Notes: generated from the letters alone by a model not told the origin. Shown: positions 1 through 12,419, counted from the first letter of the stretch. The stretch: 64,000 bases of DNA from Megaleporinus macrocephalus (GCA_021613375.1 CM038703.1:23238194-23302193), one strand, 5' to 3'. A program made the numbers and translations.

Positions 1-1118
1 AGTGTTACTTTACAGGGTTCATACATACATGATAAACTTTTGTGATTTTTTTGTGACTGCAAAGATTATTTAAAGCCCTACTGTGTAAGATTTGGGGATT
101 TGGAGACTCTCTGGTGAAAGTGTTTTGTAATGTTAATGGTGCTTCAGACTCCTCTGAGTGGATGAATCTGATGCTTACGTGAATAATTTAAAGACCACTC
201 AGATAAGATAGGGTTCGTTTCTTTTTCATGCAGCAGCACATATACTCAAACACAACATATTTTAGCATGCTTTTTGTTTGACCCTTTAATTACACTTCTT
301 TTAACAAAAACCTTACATAGTGCAGCTTCAAAGGCATCAATTTGATTTCAAGTTGTGAAGTCTAAGATTGTCCACTGTTTTTCTTGTGCCTATGTCTTGA
401 TCTATGCCTTTTGCCACTAACAGTGTTTGACTCATGTTGACAGAATGAGCATCGTGAGCTACTCAGACAGTGTGCTGTCCAGTCTGACCTCAGTGAACAA
501 CTACAACTGCTGAGCATCAGCCATGTTGAGTGTGATTCATATTTGGGTTTTAATTTGGCCCTGTTTACAAGGGAGCTGCTGCGAGTTGCGGTTCCCTCAT
601 TAACAAGACTTGAAAGTGGCTATAAAGAGAGCAGCGGTGAAACCGGCCCGCACTGACGTCTGTGCACCACACAGACACGCTGCCACTTACTTCAAGACAG
701 TACATAGCACAGACACACACATACACAAGCAGTCAACACATACAAACCTGGACACTCTCCTTTCAGCACTCCCTTCAATACAAGGTCTTCTTACTAAAAC
801 ACATGCTCTGCATATGAGCAAAATGTCATTTTTACTACGATCACTCATTAGGTTAAATAAGACTTTTGTCATTGTTCTGTAAAGCTTGTCCAAGCAATGC
901 AGCATCACAACAGTCACTTAAAAAAACAGATGTATAGGCATAGAATGAGAAGGCCATTTCTTAGTTAATCCATCATGATTAGTTCAATATTTGACATGTA
1001 TAGTCAGGAGAGTTAAAACAATGTCAGTACCGTCACAAGTTTTTTACACAGTTTCATTTGTATTAAATGCAAAACCAATATGTTAATACAGAGTATGTCA
1101 TATTATTCTGGCCACCAG
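1..1118. other. Intergenic flank, no recognised gene
   Basis: AT-rich unique-looking DNA. Short open frames on both strands between 610 and 917 have no family signature. The only coding-like stretch is the exon-like segment listed at 444-516. Confidence 0.5.
444..516 (+). other. Exon-like segment, unidentified
   Basis: A CAG acceptor-like end at 441-443 is followed by sequence open in two frames. One frame begins with an ATG at 445 and reads MSIVSYSDSVLSS before a TGA at 514-516. The other frame reads NEHRELLRQCAVQSDLSEQL and stays open for about 70 codons; its leucine and glutamate content suggests a helix. The polypyrimidine tract is poor and no clean donor follows. It could be an exon of a plus-strand neighbour of evx1 or chance; no family was recognised. 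Confidence 0.15.
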
Positions 1119-1430
1119 CTAATATACAGAGTAACAGCAGTGTGCAGCATGGTCAGCAGCTAGACAGGCTGAGAGTGCCTCAACAAGGTAGGCTGACAGA
1201 CTGCAGTGTTTCCCACAGCTGTTGGAGGGAGTGTAGGGAAGTATCCACAAAGCAAACATGATGATCGATGTGGTCCTACAGATTTGTTTCAAGTCTGGGG
1301 AATTAGGGGGCCAGGGTAGTACTTGGAAATCTTGGTCATGCAGGTCCAACCAGTGTCGGACATTTCTAGTCATGTGACTTGTCGCATTTTCTTGCTGGAA
1401 GGTCCATCCACCCAAGGGAAGACAGTCTGC
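1119..1430 (-). mobile_element. Tc1/mariner-like transposase remnant
   Basis: Read on the minus strand, the 1119-1415 frame contains WTFQQENATSHMTRNVRHW followed by QVLPWPPNSPDLKQI. This is the signature of the central DDE region of Tc1-like transposases (canonically QQDNA then LPWPPNSPDLNPIE). The catalytic Asp of QQDNA is Glu here, and the frame loses similarity after the PDL motif. No terminal inverted repeats were seen. It is a dead fragment. Confidence 0.7.
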
Positions 1431-2018
1431 ATGTATGGATGTGCGTGATCTGGAAGGATGGATTCTAACCCAAATTGCTTAAGAGTGCCTTTCACATGAA
1501 TGAGTGGGCTCAGAGAAGTCTATGAAAACATTTCATAGGAAAACAGTAGGTCATAATGTGACTTGACTGTGTTTTATGACAATAGTTCATAATAATAATA
1601 ATTCACCTACACCTGATGTTCTTCACCCCCTAAAACCACAAAGCTTAAATTTTAAATGTAATTTTTGTAAATGAACAGTTGCGTATTTTTATTTGGGATA
1701 CTCATGTACAAACTGTACAAACTGAGTGGCCTGTGTGAGAATGACATTCTGATAGATAGAATAAGAAAACAAGTAGAAGGATCTGGCATAGATGCCAATT
1801 TAAGAGATGAAAGAGAATAGGGTTACAGCTGGGTTAACATATGGTGCACCGCTAGGCGCCTGAGCTATTTTGCTTGTTACATTATTGTTGCTTGGCACTT
1901 TAAAGGTGCTTAAGATGATTAAGTGCGTGAGGGACACCACATTAGCCAATTAGCTGCATCCCATGACACCTCCTTGTGTGTATGCATGTTGGGCACTAGG
2001 AGGTGTATATGTGTATAT

Positions 2019-2021
<3 letters not shown>
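1431..2021. other. Intergenic, nothing recognised
   Basis: AT-rich DNA leading into a GT microsatellite. No splice-bounded open frame or transposon signature was seen. Confidence 0.4.

Positions 2022-2099
<78 letters not shown>
2022..2099. repeat. (GT)n microsatellite
   Basis: About 39 uninterrupted GT dinucleotides. The short 89-residue frame through it (Cys-Val repeats) is a repeat artefact. Confidence 0.97.
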
Positions 2100-2102
<3 letters not shown>

Positions 2103-2814
2103 AGGGGTCAGGTGGAAAGGCCTACACTAATTGCCCTCTCCCCAGTGTGTGTGGAGACAGACTCAGATGGATTCATGTGTGGCGAGCCCTGAAAGTTCAT
2201 ACCGAGCCACCAATGCGTTCATTATCTTGCTATAATAACCAGAACTGCAGTGCCCTGCTCTTTAGTACATAACATTTACAGAGAGAAAGATGCATGGCTT
2301 AATGCTAGTAGCTTAATGTTAGCAGGCGGTAGGAGGATAGCTAAATGATTCGGTCTTAAAGATATAATTCACCCAAAAACTGTAACATTGCTCATAATGA
2401 GCAAGAGATGGGCTGGCAAACCAGGTCCATGTTATTTTGCTAACTAGCAAGGGCTAGCAAGGCACTTCATTCATTTTAGGCCATATTAACTATGCTAGCA
2501 ATATTGCCATTCACTGCAAGCCAATTTCTATTAGCTAATTTCTAGGTGCTGTACCGCCACACTACACACTATGTACCACCTTGTTAACTCCTGAGGTAAT
2601 GATCACTCGATCATGGCTGACTTTTTGGCCACAGGTTGAGGCCATGCAGCATAATATCAAGTTCGGTATGCCATTTAAGATATACTGGTGGCTTCTGCCT
2701 TTTTGTGTTATGCTACTATATCTGTTTCTCTCTCTTTGTTTGTATATATGATGTCATGTTTGAGTAACGACATTGGGGAACCAGTATTCATCACCTTCTC
2801 TTCCTCACATTCAG
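2100..2814. other. Intergenic, nothing recognised
   Basis: Non-coding DNA rich in GCTAGC and GCTAAT words between 2300 and 2530. No gene seen. Confidence 0.4.
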
Positions 2815-2940
2815 GAGCTCCTCATTATATTAATTACTCTTATTGGAAGAGTGATCATCGACCCAATCAGAATCCATCACACCTCGGTTCCCATGGCCAT
2901 CAGAATCCATCACTGGCTCGTTCCCGAGACGATTGGCCAG
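2815..2940 (+). other. Exon-like segment with good splice signals
   Basis: A pyrimidine-rich tract ends in CAG at 2812-2814, and the segment ends in CAG before GTAAATG at 2941. The 126-nt interval is a multiple of three and open in the frame starting GAG CTC CTC. That frame reads ELLIILITLIGRV and later IRIHHWLVPETIGQ. It contains a roughly 33-bp imperfect internal duplication around the ATCAGAATCCATCAC word. No protein family was recognised. It could be an exon of the same unidentified plus-strand transcript as 6601-6642 and 23638-23727, or a non-coding exon. Confidence 0.25.
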
Positions 2941-3599
2941 GTAAATGATGACAGCGCCAGCAGGAGCTGATGGCAAACCAGACCCCATGGGGCAGGTCTT
3001 TCGCATCTATCAGTGACAGAATAAGCTAGCCTAATGCTGGTGTGGTGCTAACCACATGCTAGCACCAAGACACCTAACCTTACACAGCTATCTAATGCTA
3101 AACAGCTTCAGTTTGTAAAACTTATTTTATTTTTTTTTTTCCTAGTATTATCTACATTTTTAAGGGTCAGTAAGACGTACATGATTAACGCTGCACAAGA
3201 ATCTATGAAAGAATTGTTGTGATCTGATCAAAGTCTACAAAACTGTGAAAATGGTAAAAAGCAGCCTAGCTTTCATTTGATTCAACATCCGCCATTGTAG
3301 CCAGTGCTGGCCGAACACTGCCCTTATTGACCAGTTCTGTGCAACATCATCACAGAGAAGTGTTATATTGATGCATTAATTGCTATTGTTAGTATTATTA
3401 CTTTGTAAAGAATTTGCTATGATATGAACTACTTTAATGCTATTCGTGTTTATGGTAGTCACCGCAGAATGTGTTTCTGTGCATGTTTAACCTGCCAGAG
3501 AAAAATATTTGCTTGGCTTGACTCTAGACATGATTCTTGGTAATTGTAGACATTTGTAAGCATAGAAGAGCACACTACTCTTCTGAAAAAAATACAGCA
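2941..3599. other. Intergenic, nothing recognised
   Basis: AT-rich DNA with short A and T runs. No feature was found. Confidence 0.4.
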
Positions 3600-3830
3600 C
3601 AGACATACATTTCATGCTGGTTTAATCTGATCTGTACTGGTTAATGCTGGTCTGGAGCTGATTTAGTCAGCACCAGCATACAGTGTCAAAACATAACATA
3701 TGCCAGTTTTGGTGGTGATTAGTTTATCAACTTTGGTAGCTTCTTTCCAGCATACCAGCCTTCAAGATACAAAATGGGCTGGTTTTGCTGGTGACCAGCA
3801 ATGCTGATCTATATTAGTCTTTCTAACAGG
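3600..3830. mobile_element. Palindromic GCTGGT/ACCAGC dispersed repeat (MITE-like)
   Basis: The words ATGCTGGTTTAATCTG, TAATGCTGGTCTGGAGC and CAGCACCAGCATAC on the left are mirrored by ACCAGCCTTCAAG, GGGCTGGTTTTGCTGGT and GACCAGCAATGCTG on the right. This arrangement of repeated CTGGT/ACCAG words resembles a common fish repeat. I cannot name the family. It has no coding capacity. Confidence 0.5.
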
Positions 3831-5290
3831 TTATATTATTTCATGTTGGCACAACAAATTAAGCTATAGTAAGATAGCTAATAAATCAATTCACACCCTC
3901 AGGAACAAAAAAATTATGATATGCTTCTCTGTGTAAATACAGAAATTTGTGTAAGTGTGTGCACTTAGAACAGTATTTAAAATCAGCTAATAAGTTAGGC
4001 TAACAAGCAGCATAGGTAATTAGCCAAATTGAAGGCAATAGCAATAGAGGCAATAAATTGTTATTTATGGTTGTTATGGTGGTTCCAACTGTCTTTCAAG
4101 CAAGAACTGCAACTAGAACCATACGTTCTGCTGTTTGATCTGTTCTTACAAACATTCTAAATGTATACTCAAAGGTGCTACAATAGTCCGCAAGACCCTA
4201 CTGTGTTGCGAAAAAGAGGTTTAAAAGCATGCACATTTACTTTCTTTGGAGTAATTACCTACCGTTTAAAATAGAAAAACAAAAGTCAAGACAGGGTCTA
4301 TGGAGGAATGTAATACGAAAAAAATAGAATGGAATTTGGTAATCCTCTACTACTATTAAAGACATGTGCATTAGGAAACCACATTAGTGACGGTACTTTT
4401 TGTAGTGGTTGTTTAGAGTACTCATTGTCTTCTGTGATATCAGTATTGAAAAGGTCAGTATCAAGATAACAATTAATCCACAATATATTGTACGTACAGC
4501 CCCTGTCTCGATTATAGTTTGTCGGTTGAATGCACCACGAAGGCCAAATTCGACGGTACCTCCAAATTCAATTCAGTGTTCTTCGGATATTGCCTTGACA
4601 CCTCTCTGCTCACTTGCTGTTAATTGTGCAGGGTAAAGCATCCAGGACCTCATTGTGCTGCCAAAAGCATCTAACGAGGTAATCAGCATGTCTAAACATG
4701 TCAATTTATTTGAGGAATCTGCATTATAGAGGCAGGCACTTAAAGCCATAGTGCCGTAATGAAAGAACAACTGTTTCCAATATCTGTGCTGTTGCTGCAC
4801 TTGATGTTTGCTTCATGGTCAATTGACCTGGCATCTCATCCATGTCTTCGTTAATTGAACAAAACGAGAGAGGGAGAAAGAGGAGGGAAGGGGGAGGAAA
4901 GGTGGGGATAACTGCATGAGAGATTGACTTAGTGCCAAGGTAGTGCTGATTAGCCAGAGAGTGCTGCAGTGTTTCTCTGCTAGTTCTGATTTATCACAAT
5001 TACTCATACAAGCTTGTTCAGACACAAGGTTTACTAAAGGACTGCCAATGACAGTTGCTAGAGCAATGTGTTCATGTGTATCAGACTAGATATTATGTGT
5101 TAAGGGGGATATTCATAGATTTGTTGTTTCTGCATAATTAATGAATATATGAACATAGTTGTTCAGAGTGGTTTGATGTGAAATGTTCCATTCTAGAGAA
5201 AGTTACCAAGTCAGTGGTGGTCATGGGGAAACAGATGTCCATGGAGTTTAATATCTCTAAAAGAATACACTGGATCATATTTAAGAAAAG
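3831..5290. other. Intergenic, nothing recognised
   Basis: No recognisable gene or element. Overlapping short frames at 4298-5025 on both strands lack any family motif. A purine-rich tract lies at 4866-4905. Confidence 0.4.
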
Positions 5291-5296
5291 ATTCTG

Positions 5297-6446
5297 ACGT
5301 AAAGTGTCCCTATTGACGCAAATTTTAAAACAGTTGGGACAGGGTCAACAAAAGACAAACAGTGGTAAAGTTGTGTAATGCTAAAAACATAGTTGTGGTG
5401 TAACATCTCACAACTAATTAGGTGGCAACAGGTCAGTAACATGATTGGGTTGAAAAAGCAAATAGAAGAAAAGATGGGGAGGAGTTCACCACTCTAAAAA
5501 AACGTGTGCAGGCAAATAGAGCAAATATTCAATGTTTCTTATTGTAACATAGTGAAGAACTTCAGGGTTTCATCTTCATTGATACATAATATCATCAAAA
5601 GTTTCAGGGAATCTGGAGAAATTTCTTTATGCAAGGTATAAGGCCCAAAACCAATACTGGATCACCATGATCTGTTGGCCCTTAGGCAACACTGCATTAA
5701 AAATAGCTATGTTTTTGTGGTTGAAATGGGCTCAGTAACACTTCCAAAAACAATATCTGTGAATACAGTTTATTGCTGTATCCACAAGTGCAAATTAACA
5801 CTCTATCATCCAAAGTAGAAACCACATATAAAAAGCGGCTTGTTATCAGTTCAAAGTTTAAAAGCCAGCATCCATGATGGAATGGGGGTGCATTAGTGCA
5901 TATGGCATGAGTCTTTAAAGGCACCATCAATGCTAAACAGTATATATAGGGTTTGGAGCAACATCTGCTGCCATCCAGACAATGTCTACTTTTAGGAAAG
6001 GCTTTGCTCATTTTAGCAAGACAATGCCAAACCACATTCTGCATGTGTTACAGTATGACTCTCTAGGTGCTAAACTGGCCTGCTTACAGTCCAGACTTCT
6101 CACCCATTAAAAAAAATACGACAAAGGAGACCCTGAAGTGCTGAGCAGCTAAAATTCTACAATAGGCATAAATGGGAAAACATTTCACTTTTAAGACTAC
6201 AGCAATCAGTTTACAGAGTGTTAAAAAAGTGGTAATGCAGCACAGCACATGCCACTGTACCAATCTTTCAAAATATTTTGATGGCAAAAGGGCATATATT
6301 TTTCCAAAAAATCGCCAAAGAATCAATCTAATTTTTCTGTTGTAAGATTTGATATGTTGTCTTTGTACTATTTGTAATTAAACATAGAGTTTACAGGATT
6401 TGCACATGATTGTATATTTTGACATTTTACACAGAACCACAACTTA
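5297..6446 (+). mobile_element. Degenerate Tc1-like DNA transposon, internally deleted
   Basis: The segment preserves, in order, landmarks of a common fish Tc1-like element. These are a left end around ACAGTTGGGACAGGG (5330), an HTH-coding region around AATATCATCAAAAG (5587) and CAGGGAATCTGGAGAAAT (5605), a region near AAAAGCCAGCATCCATGATGG (5861), and a region around TTTTAGCAAGACAATGCCAA (6012) that encodes the QQDNAKPH-type motif. A right end near ACATTTTACACAGAACC (6422) completes it. Frameshifts, stops and a missing central block make it non-functional. The spacing is about 1.15 kb against about 1.5 kb expected for a complete copy. Confidence 0.8.
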
Positions 6447-6600
6447 AAATTGTAAAAATGCTAGCAATGTATTTTAAAAATATTTTTTAAAATATAGTGT
6501 AAATCTAGTGTAAATCTAAAATATTTTTTAGATTTACTCCTATTTTGCCATTATAAATATTCATTGAATTGTAAATGCGATTGCCATATTTGTGTTGTAG

Positions 6601-6642
6601 ACATCAAGACCCCCGGTTCCCATCACCAGGGAATCTGATTTG
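6601..6642 (+). CDS. Candidate 42-nt internal exon, unidentified gene
   Basis: The segment is bounded by TTGTGTTGTAG at 6590-6600 and a consensus GTAAGT donor at 6643. Its 42 nt are open in phase 0 and read TSRPPVPITRESDL. Joined in the same phase to 23638-23727 they give one uninterrupted C-terminal peptide. No family was recognised. The evidence is only splice signals plus phase agreement, so it could be chance or part of a non-coding RNA. Confidence 0.3.
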
Positions 6643-8387
6643 GTAAGTTTCTCCACAATGCTTCACATTAGATCTCAATTTACATCTCAATGAATCATGC
6701 AGATACTCTTAAAAAAGAGAAATTCCCCTTTAAATCTGGGGAATGGCTCTAACAGAAAGTAAAAACAGGTTGGGAAGAGGTCAAGAGGTGGCACTGCATT
6801 GGTGTTTGCTGGAGAGAATGGAGGATCCTCTCTCGTTTTCTCTCTCCTCCCTCGAGTTTCTTCATTCATCACCTCATCATGCCCCCTCGACGGTGTGGAA
6901 CTGGCTTGGGGCTTATGGGATACAGCACTGGACGGGGAATGATGGGATAGCGTGGTCAAAATGTCATCGCTAATCCGGTGCTCTCATCCACAGAGCTATA
7001 TCTTCATCTGTCACCATGACCCAGCGCTTAGTCACCATTACAGCTGATATGCAGCCACACAAAGCTCAGCAGTGCATTGGGCTGGGAACATGCAGTAAAT
7101 ATAGCCCATATTCGTTTGATTAGAATAGAAAAGGCCAGCAAGTTCCTGTGTGGCTGTCTAAGAGTAAATATAACAGATGGACACGGACTGCCCTCTTGGC
7201 CTCACACACACATTTTACCCACAATTCCCAAAACACCCACCATGGACACCCCACGCGGATTCCTGTTTTTTTTTCCGAACGTCAGCAGTCATTGATAATA
7301 TGATGTTCATTGGTTTAAGTTCTATGTGTTCTTGTCTTTCACCCCTATTTGTTGGTTTTATTTGTTGAAGCAGTTTATGTGGGGATTCCATTTTAGATAT
7401 GGCTGAAATAGAAATGTGTGGATTATAGATGGAACTGAATGTGAAAACATTCTTCAGAACGAACAGACAATGCATTCTAAAGAGACATGAATACAGATAG
7501 GCTGCCACTACTCAAGTCATTCTGAAAGTTTTAATCTATAGGTAATTTGCTACATTTCTTTTCAGACCCATTCTACAAACTAGAGCCACTGCAAATGCTA
7601 CATCTGTTTCTAGGCTTTCACTGACAGTCTGGGCTAATTAAGCTTCACTATCCAAAGTCCAGGTTTACTGTCATATGTTTTTAGCAAACAAGGCATTGAA
7701 AAATACAACAATTCCTTATATTTCTGCAGCATGCCTCCACATACAAATTATAAATATTAATTAAATAATACAGTGAGCAATAGGGGAGAAATGTATTGCA
7801 TATACAATTAATATTTTACCTACTAGACATACTAATCAAGTACACCTGACAGCAATGAGTGAAGTAATGGTGATCTAAACAGTACAAGAGATTTGCAGTA
7901 GAAAAATTATACTGTGAATATAAAATGCAGTGAAGTATAATACGTTATGTAGAATAATGCAGTGTAAAAGAGCATGGGCAGAATAACATGGTATACGTGT
8001 TAAAAAGGCTGTACAGTACAGTAACAATAATACACAATGTTATTGGAATTACAGGTAGTGGACAGATCTGACCGATACTTGACTGATGTTTGATATCTGC
8101 TGGGCTACTGCATATAAAATGTCTGCATTTTTTCATTGTATTTCATTTGTAATCATCTGCCTCTGTTAAATGTCTTTTTAATGCTGATGCAAGTTAATTT
8201 ACTTCCAATTTGATTCCTTATAAATGTTTATGGATCAAAATCAGTTTCAGACATTGAGCACCATTTTGAGAACACCTTTTTTTCTAGCTACACTTACCAT
8301 ATATGTGCACTGTAGTTCTATAATTACAGACTGTAGTCCATCTGTTTCTCTGTATACTTTGTTAATTACCTCGTTCTTTAGTGGTCA
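6643..8387. other. Intergenic, nothing recognised
   Basis: If the exon model is right, this is the start of a 17-kb intron. Short frames at 6687-7508 lack known motifs. Confidence 0.4.
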
Positions 8388-8680
8388 AGACCAAATCAGA
8401 GCAGGTATTATTTGGTGAATTATTCTTAGCACTGCAGTAGCAATGTGGTGGTGATGTGTTAAAGTGTGTTTCACCTAGACAGTAGCTTATCAGCACAGTT
8501 TGTGCCAGTCATCCTTTAGTCTTTTATCAGTATTTTAGGGACGCCCACCATAGGACGCTGTTGACTGGGCAGTTTTAGTTGGTAAACTATTCTCAGTCCA
8601 GCAGCGACTCTGAGGTATTTAAAAAACTCCAGCAGCACTGCTGTGTCTGATCCACATGTTCCAGCATATAATATGCAATG
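8388..8680. mobile_element. Palindromic non-autonomous DNA transposon-like repeat
   Basis: The left part (AGAGCAGGTATTATTTGGTG, then AGCACTGCAGTAGCAATGTGG) and right part (TATTCTCAGTCCAGCAGCGA, then CTCCAGCAGCACTGCTGTG and TCTGATCCAC) correspond to the two arms of a dispersed repeat common in teleost genomes. I recognise it by sight but cannot name the family. No coding potential. Confidence 0.5.
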
Positions 8681-9409
8681 TGCCAACATCTGCTTACACA
8701 AATGCATATAGATACTGATAGTTATTTTGAGCTCTACAGGCAAACAGAAACCGACAATCATAATGGCACCACTAGCACAGAGCCATTTTAACATTGTCCA
8801 ATGCAAGTCCTCTTTCTGTGACGAAAGCATCACTGTTTTGCATCTGTATTAAATAAATGGGATTACAGTTTCCTTTATATACTATCACAGGAGACACACC
8901 TCTCTGACAGTTAGACTATTTGAGTTATAAAGAGCAGATTATTGCACTTAGTGTTCAAAATTGTGTTCAAAAGCTCCTAATTTCCAGAGCAGGATCTGCA
9001 GGCTCTTAGTAGATCTCTCCTTTATGAACTCCTTCAGGGAGCAGCAGTCTGTTTTTGAGAGTATAACTGTCATGTATTCACCATCCTTCACTGTGCTAGC
9101 CCGTGCCTAGCGTTTTCAATGCCACAAAATCAATATAAAGGAATGACATCCCACTTCATTCTCTCTCAGTTGCTGTATTCTGAGACAAAAAGCTACTGTT
9201 TTGCATCTGTTGTAAATAAACTGGGCCAAAGCTGCCTCTCTTGACATGTTTGCGTAGTATTTTACTCTGTATTCTATGTTCATTTTGTCTGTTCGGATGT
9301 GAACCTCTTTGGTGGTAACGCGCTCCCCCCTCATTTAGCAGAGCACCTTGAGAATCTATCCTCAGTGTTCATTGATTCTGTCAAGCTTTAGATGGAGAAG
9401 GCCCTTTAT
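8681..9409. other. Intergenic, possible repeat remnants
   Basis: A word pair near 8829 (CACTGTTTTGCATCTGTATT) recurs in diverged form near 9193 (CTACTGTTTTGCATCTGTTG), suggesting an unrecognised dispersed repeat. No gene seen. Confidence 0.35.
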
Positions 9410-9860
9410 ATCCATCTCTCTCTCTCTCTCTCTCTCTCTTTGTCTTTCTCTCTTTAACTTGTCTTATTCTTTCCCTTCCCCAATTATTATCCCTTTCCTT
9501 CTATCCTTCTCTCTTATTCTCTCTTCCCCTTTTTCTCTTTTCCTCATTCTTTGTCCCTTTCCTTCCTCTTTCTGCCCCCCTTTTCTTATTCTCTCCCTCA
9601 CTCTCTCTGCCTTTCTTGCACTCTGTCTTGCTCTTGCTCTCTCCCATATTATTTCCCCTAATCTCTCCCCTTCTCTTTCTCTCTTCCTCTACCTGTCTCT
9701 CTCTTTCATTTTTTCCATTGCTCATTCACTGCCTCTCTCTCTCTCTTTAGCTCACTCTCCTCTCCACTCATATCTCCTTCTTTAAATCTCTTTTTCCTCT
9801 CCTGTTCCCCCCTCTTCTTTTTCACATCACATCCATCCCTGATCTCTCTCCCTCTTCTCT
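9410..9860. repeat. Polypyrimidine (CT-rich) low-complexity tract
   Basis: About 450 bp of nearly pure C/T on the plus strand, with TCTC, CCTT and CCCC variants. The 145-codon Ser/Leu frame at 9348-9785 and its Glu/Arg antisense partner are compositional artefacts. Confidence 0.9.
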
Positions 9861-10465
9861 CTTTGGATCAATATTGATTATTATCTTTAAAAGGCCTGTC
9901 TGGCCTGGAAGGTGGTGAGACCCCACATCACAATATTTTATTTCACATCATCATCATCATTATTTCTGCTGTGCAGGAGTTACTGCTTTGGAGAGAGATT
10001 AAACAGAAAAAGATGGGGGGAGAAAACAGCAAAGCGAGGGAAATGAGAAAGAGGAGAAGAAAGAATGCGTCAAGAGAGTGCAGCCCATATCGATTCCTAT
10101 TTATGGGGTGAGGAAAGGTGTGTATGTGTTTGTGTGTGTGTGTAGAGTTGCTCTTAAACTCTGATTTTTTTGTTTTCCCTCATCAGCTGATGTCATGCAA
10201 ATAAGTTTTTAAGAAACCAATCATTTTCTCATAATTTCTTCAATTGAAATTCAAAGACATTTGATAAAGTGAACATTTATGTACCTGCTTGGATACGAAA
10301 TTGCATGTGTGTGTAGCTGTGTGAGTGTGTGTGCTCCCTGTGATGGTCAGTGCTCCATTACACCATATCTGATGGCTGCATGATGACTATTGACGCTGTG
10401 ATGATGGACGTGAATAAAAGTGATTATGATGAGTTATGATGAGAGCATTTCTCCACTAGTGGTCC

Positions 10466-10466
<1 letters not shown>
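9861..10466. other. Intergenic, nothing recognised
   Basis: Includes a purine-rich stretch at 9995-10070 and short TGTG runs. No gene seen. Confidence 0.4.
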
Positions 10467-10504
<38 letters not shown>

Positions 10505-10518
10505 GGGGGGGGGGGGGG
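10467..10518. repeat. (GT)n followed by a G run
   Basis: About 18 GT units are followed by 14 consecutive G residues. Assembly length may be unreliable here. Confidence 0.9.
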
Positions 10519-10641
10519 CACAGTCTTGATCAAGGACTTTACAATGGTGTAAGCTGCTGCTTTCAGTGGAAAAAGTGTTGGGCACAGTCTTGATCAAGGA
10601 CTTTACAATGGTGTAAGCTGCTGCTTTCAGTGGAAAAAGTA
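10519..10641. repeat. 64-bp tandem duplication
   Basis: The segment beginning CACAGTCTTGATCAAGGACT at 10519 is repeated at 10583 with essentially no mismatch, through TTTCAGTGGAAAAAGT. It is a recent simple duplication adjacent to the G run. Confidence 0.93.
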
Positions 10642-10837
10642 ATTTGACAGAAACAATATGTAGAACTAACTAATAAGACTAACTAGAAACACAGCAAATC
10701 ATATAGCTCTAATTTCCTTTAGTGGTAAACACTGTCTTTTTGAGGTTGGCTATAAAAAAACACACACCTATATGACAGTGTTAATTTAGGCTAGTACCCC
10801 AAATGCAATATTGTAGAACTAGCTAACAGCATTTCAC

Positions 10838-11900
10838 ATGCAATACATTTTGAATGCTAAAGTAAAGTATGGTGTTCTGCAGGGCTCTGTCTTAGGACTT
10901 ATATTATTTGTCTTTTATATGCTACCACTAGGTATCATTATTAGGAAACATGGTATAAGTTTTCATTGCTTAGCTGACGATGCACAGTTGTACATATATT
11001 TTATGTACAAAACTGCATGTCAAGAAACGACCTATTACTTAAACAAAAATTATACTTCTAGCAAGATCTGCTAAAAACATATTGTGTTCATTAATGCTTA
11101 ATAGTTTCTCCACTGCAGCAGATATGACTGTAAAAAGCCTTGGTATCACAATTGATCCTGATTTGGTCCTCGATGTCATTCGATGTCACATATTAATAAT
11201 GACATAAACATTTATTTTTATTAACAATAATAACAATAACATTTCCTCCATTAATTTAGAAATGTTGCTTAACTAAGAAATGCACTGTCCTTACAGGATG
11301 CAGAAAAGTTAGTTCATTACTTTATTACATCAAGATTAGATTATTGTAATGCCCTATATTCTGGTTGTTCCAGCAAAAGTCTTAACAAGCTTTAGTTAGT
11401 TCAGAACACTGCAGCCTGAGTGCTTACAGGAACTAGGACATTTGACCATATTAGCCCAGGTTTACCTAAGCTACATCGGTTGCCAGTTAAATTCTGCATT
11501 GAATACAAAATTCTTCAATTGACACATAAAGTTCTAAATGGCTTTGCTCCTCCTTTTCATATAGAGCCCCTCATCTTTGAAATAACCTTTGTTTGGGATG
11601 CAGACACAGCCTCAATTTTTCAGTCTAGGCTAAAAACCTACTTTTGGTAATTTGTTTGTATGTTAGATAAAAGGTGCAGATCTGGGGGTTCATTGACAAA
11701 GAGGATAATGGTAAACTGAGAATGTTGATGCTATCGTCCCGCTGCTCTCATGCCCTCACTCAAGTTTGCTGAAGGCTCATGTCTTTGGAGGCTTCTGGCT
11801 CTTTTTTTTTTTTGTTATGCTGTAATGGCCAGAGCTGCCAGAGTCACTGCTGAACCTTATTAACACTGTATACTGATCTCAGTCATCTCTAATAGAAGTA
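10838..11900 (+). mobile_element. Degenerate L2/CR1-like LINE, reverse transcriptase 3' part
   Basis: The 10838-11074 frame reads [19 protein letters not shown], then [12 protein letters not shown] and [12 protein letters not shown]. These are the catalytic blocks of fish L2-type reverse transcriptases (GVPQGSVLGP and FHCYADDTQLY). The catalytic Tyr of YADD is Leu. Further downstream the C-terminal block appears as HRLPVKFCIEYKILQLTHKVLNG, interrupted by stops and frame changes, followed by 3' UTR-like sequence. A dead 5'-truncated copy on the plus strand. Confidence 0.8.
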
Positions 11901-12084
11901 TTAATGTGTTTCTTTGTTGAGCTCAACAACTGCCCATCCATGGAGTATGATGCTGATCTACTGCCCATCCTTTAGTCTGATGCTGCTGCTTCATTGGCTA
12001 CCCCTCTTACTCGCAAGTCATATGTAGGACTTCCAGTGTTACATTTTTTCTCACATGATTGGTTTTACCAGTTTGAAATTAAAA

Positions 12085-12180
12085 TGTTGCTAAACTAAGA
12101 AATGCACTGTCCTTACAGGATGCAGAAAAGCTAGTTCATGCCTTTATTACATCAAGATTAGATTATTGTAATGCCCTACT
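12085..12180 (+). repeat. Partial second copy of the LINE segment
   Basis: The stretch beginning TTGCTAAACTAAGAAATGCA matches 11267-11354 almost base for base through GATTATTGTAATGCCCTA. It is a second fragment of the same LINE or a local duplication. Confidence 0.8.
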
Positions 12181-12419
12181 TTTCTTTTACCAGTTAAAAA
12201 TTAAAAGTTATTTTATTGATTCAACTGTAAAATTCTTTTTTTTGTATAAGGACACCACAGAAAAAAATATTAATATCAAAAAACTTTTTAGTTGGCTAAT
12301 TGTTTCCTTTTAAACCTTAACAACAAAATATGTGAAACATAATAATACCTGCTGAGTTAAAAAAAAGTCATAATGGATAATGGTAATGGATAATGATAAA
12401 GCCCTAAAAGGATAAATGC

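Noticed and set aside
9348..9785. 145-codon Ser/Leu-rich open frame
   Set aside because: It is produced entirely by the CT-rich low-complexity tract; the antisense frame is its Glu/Arg mirror.
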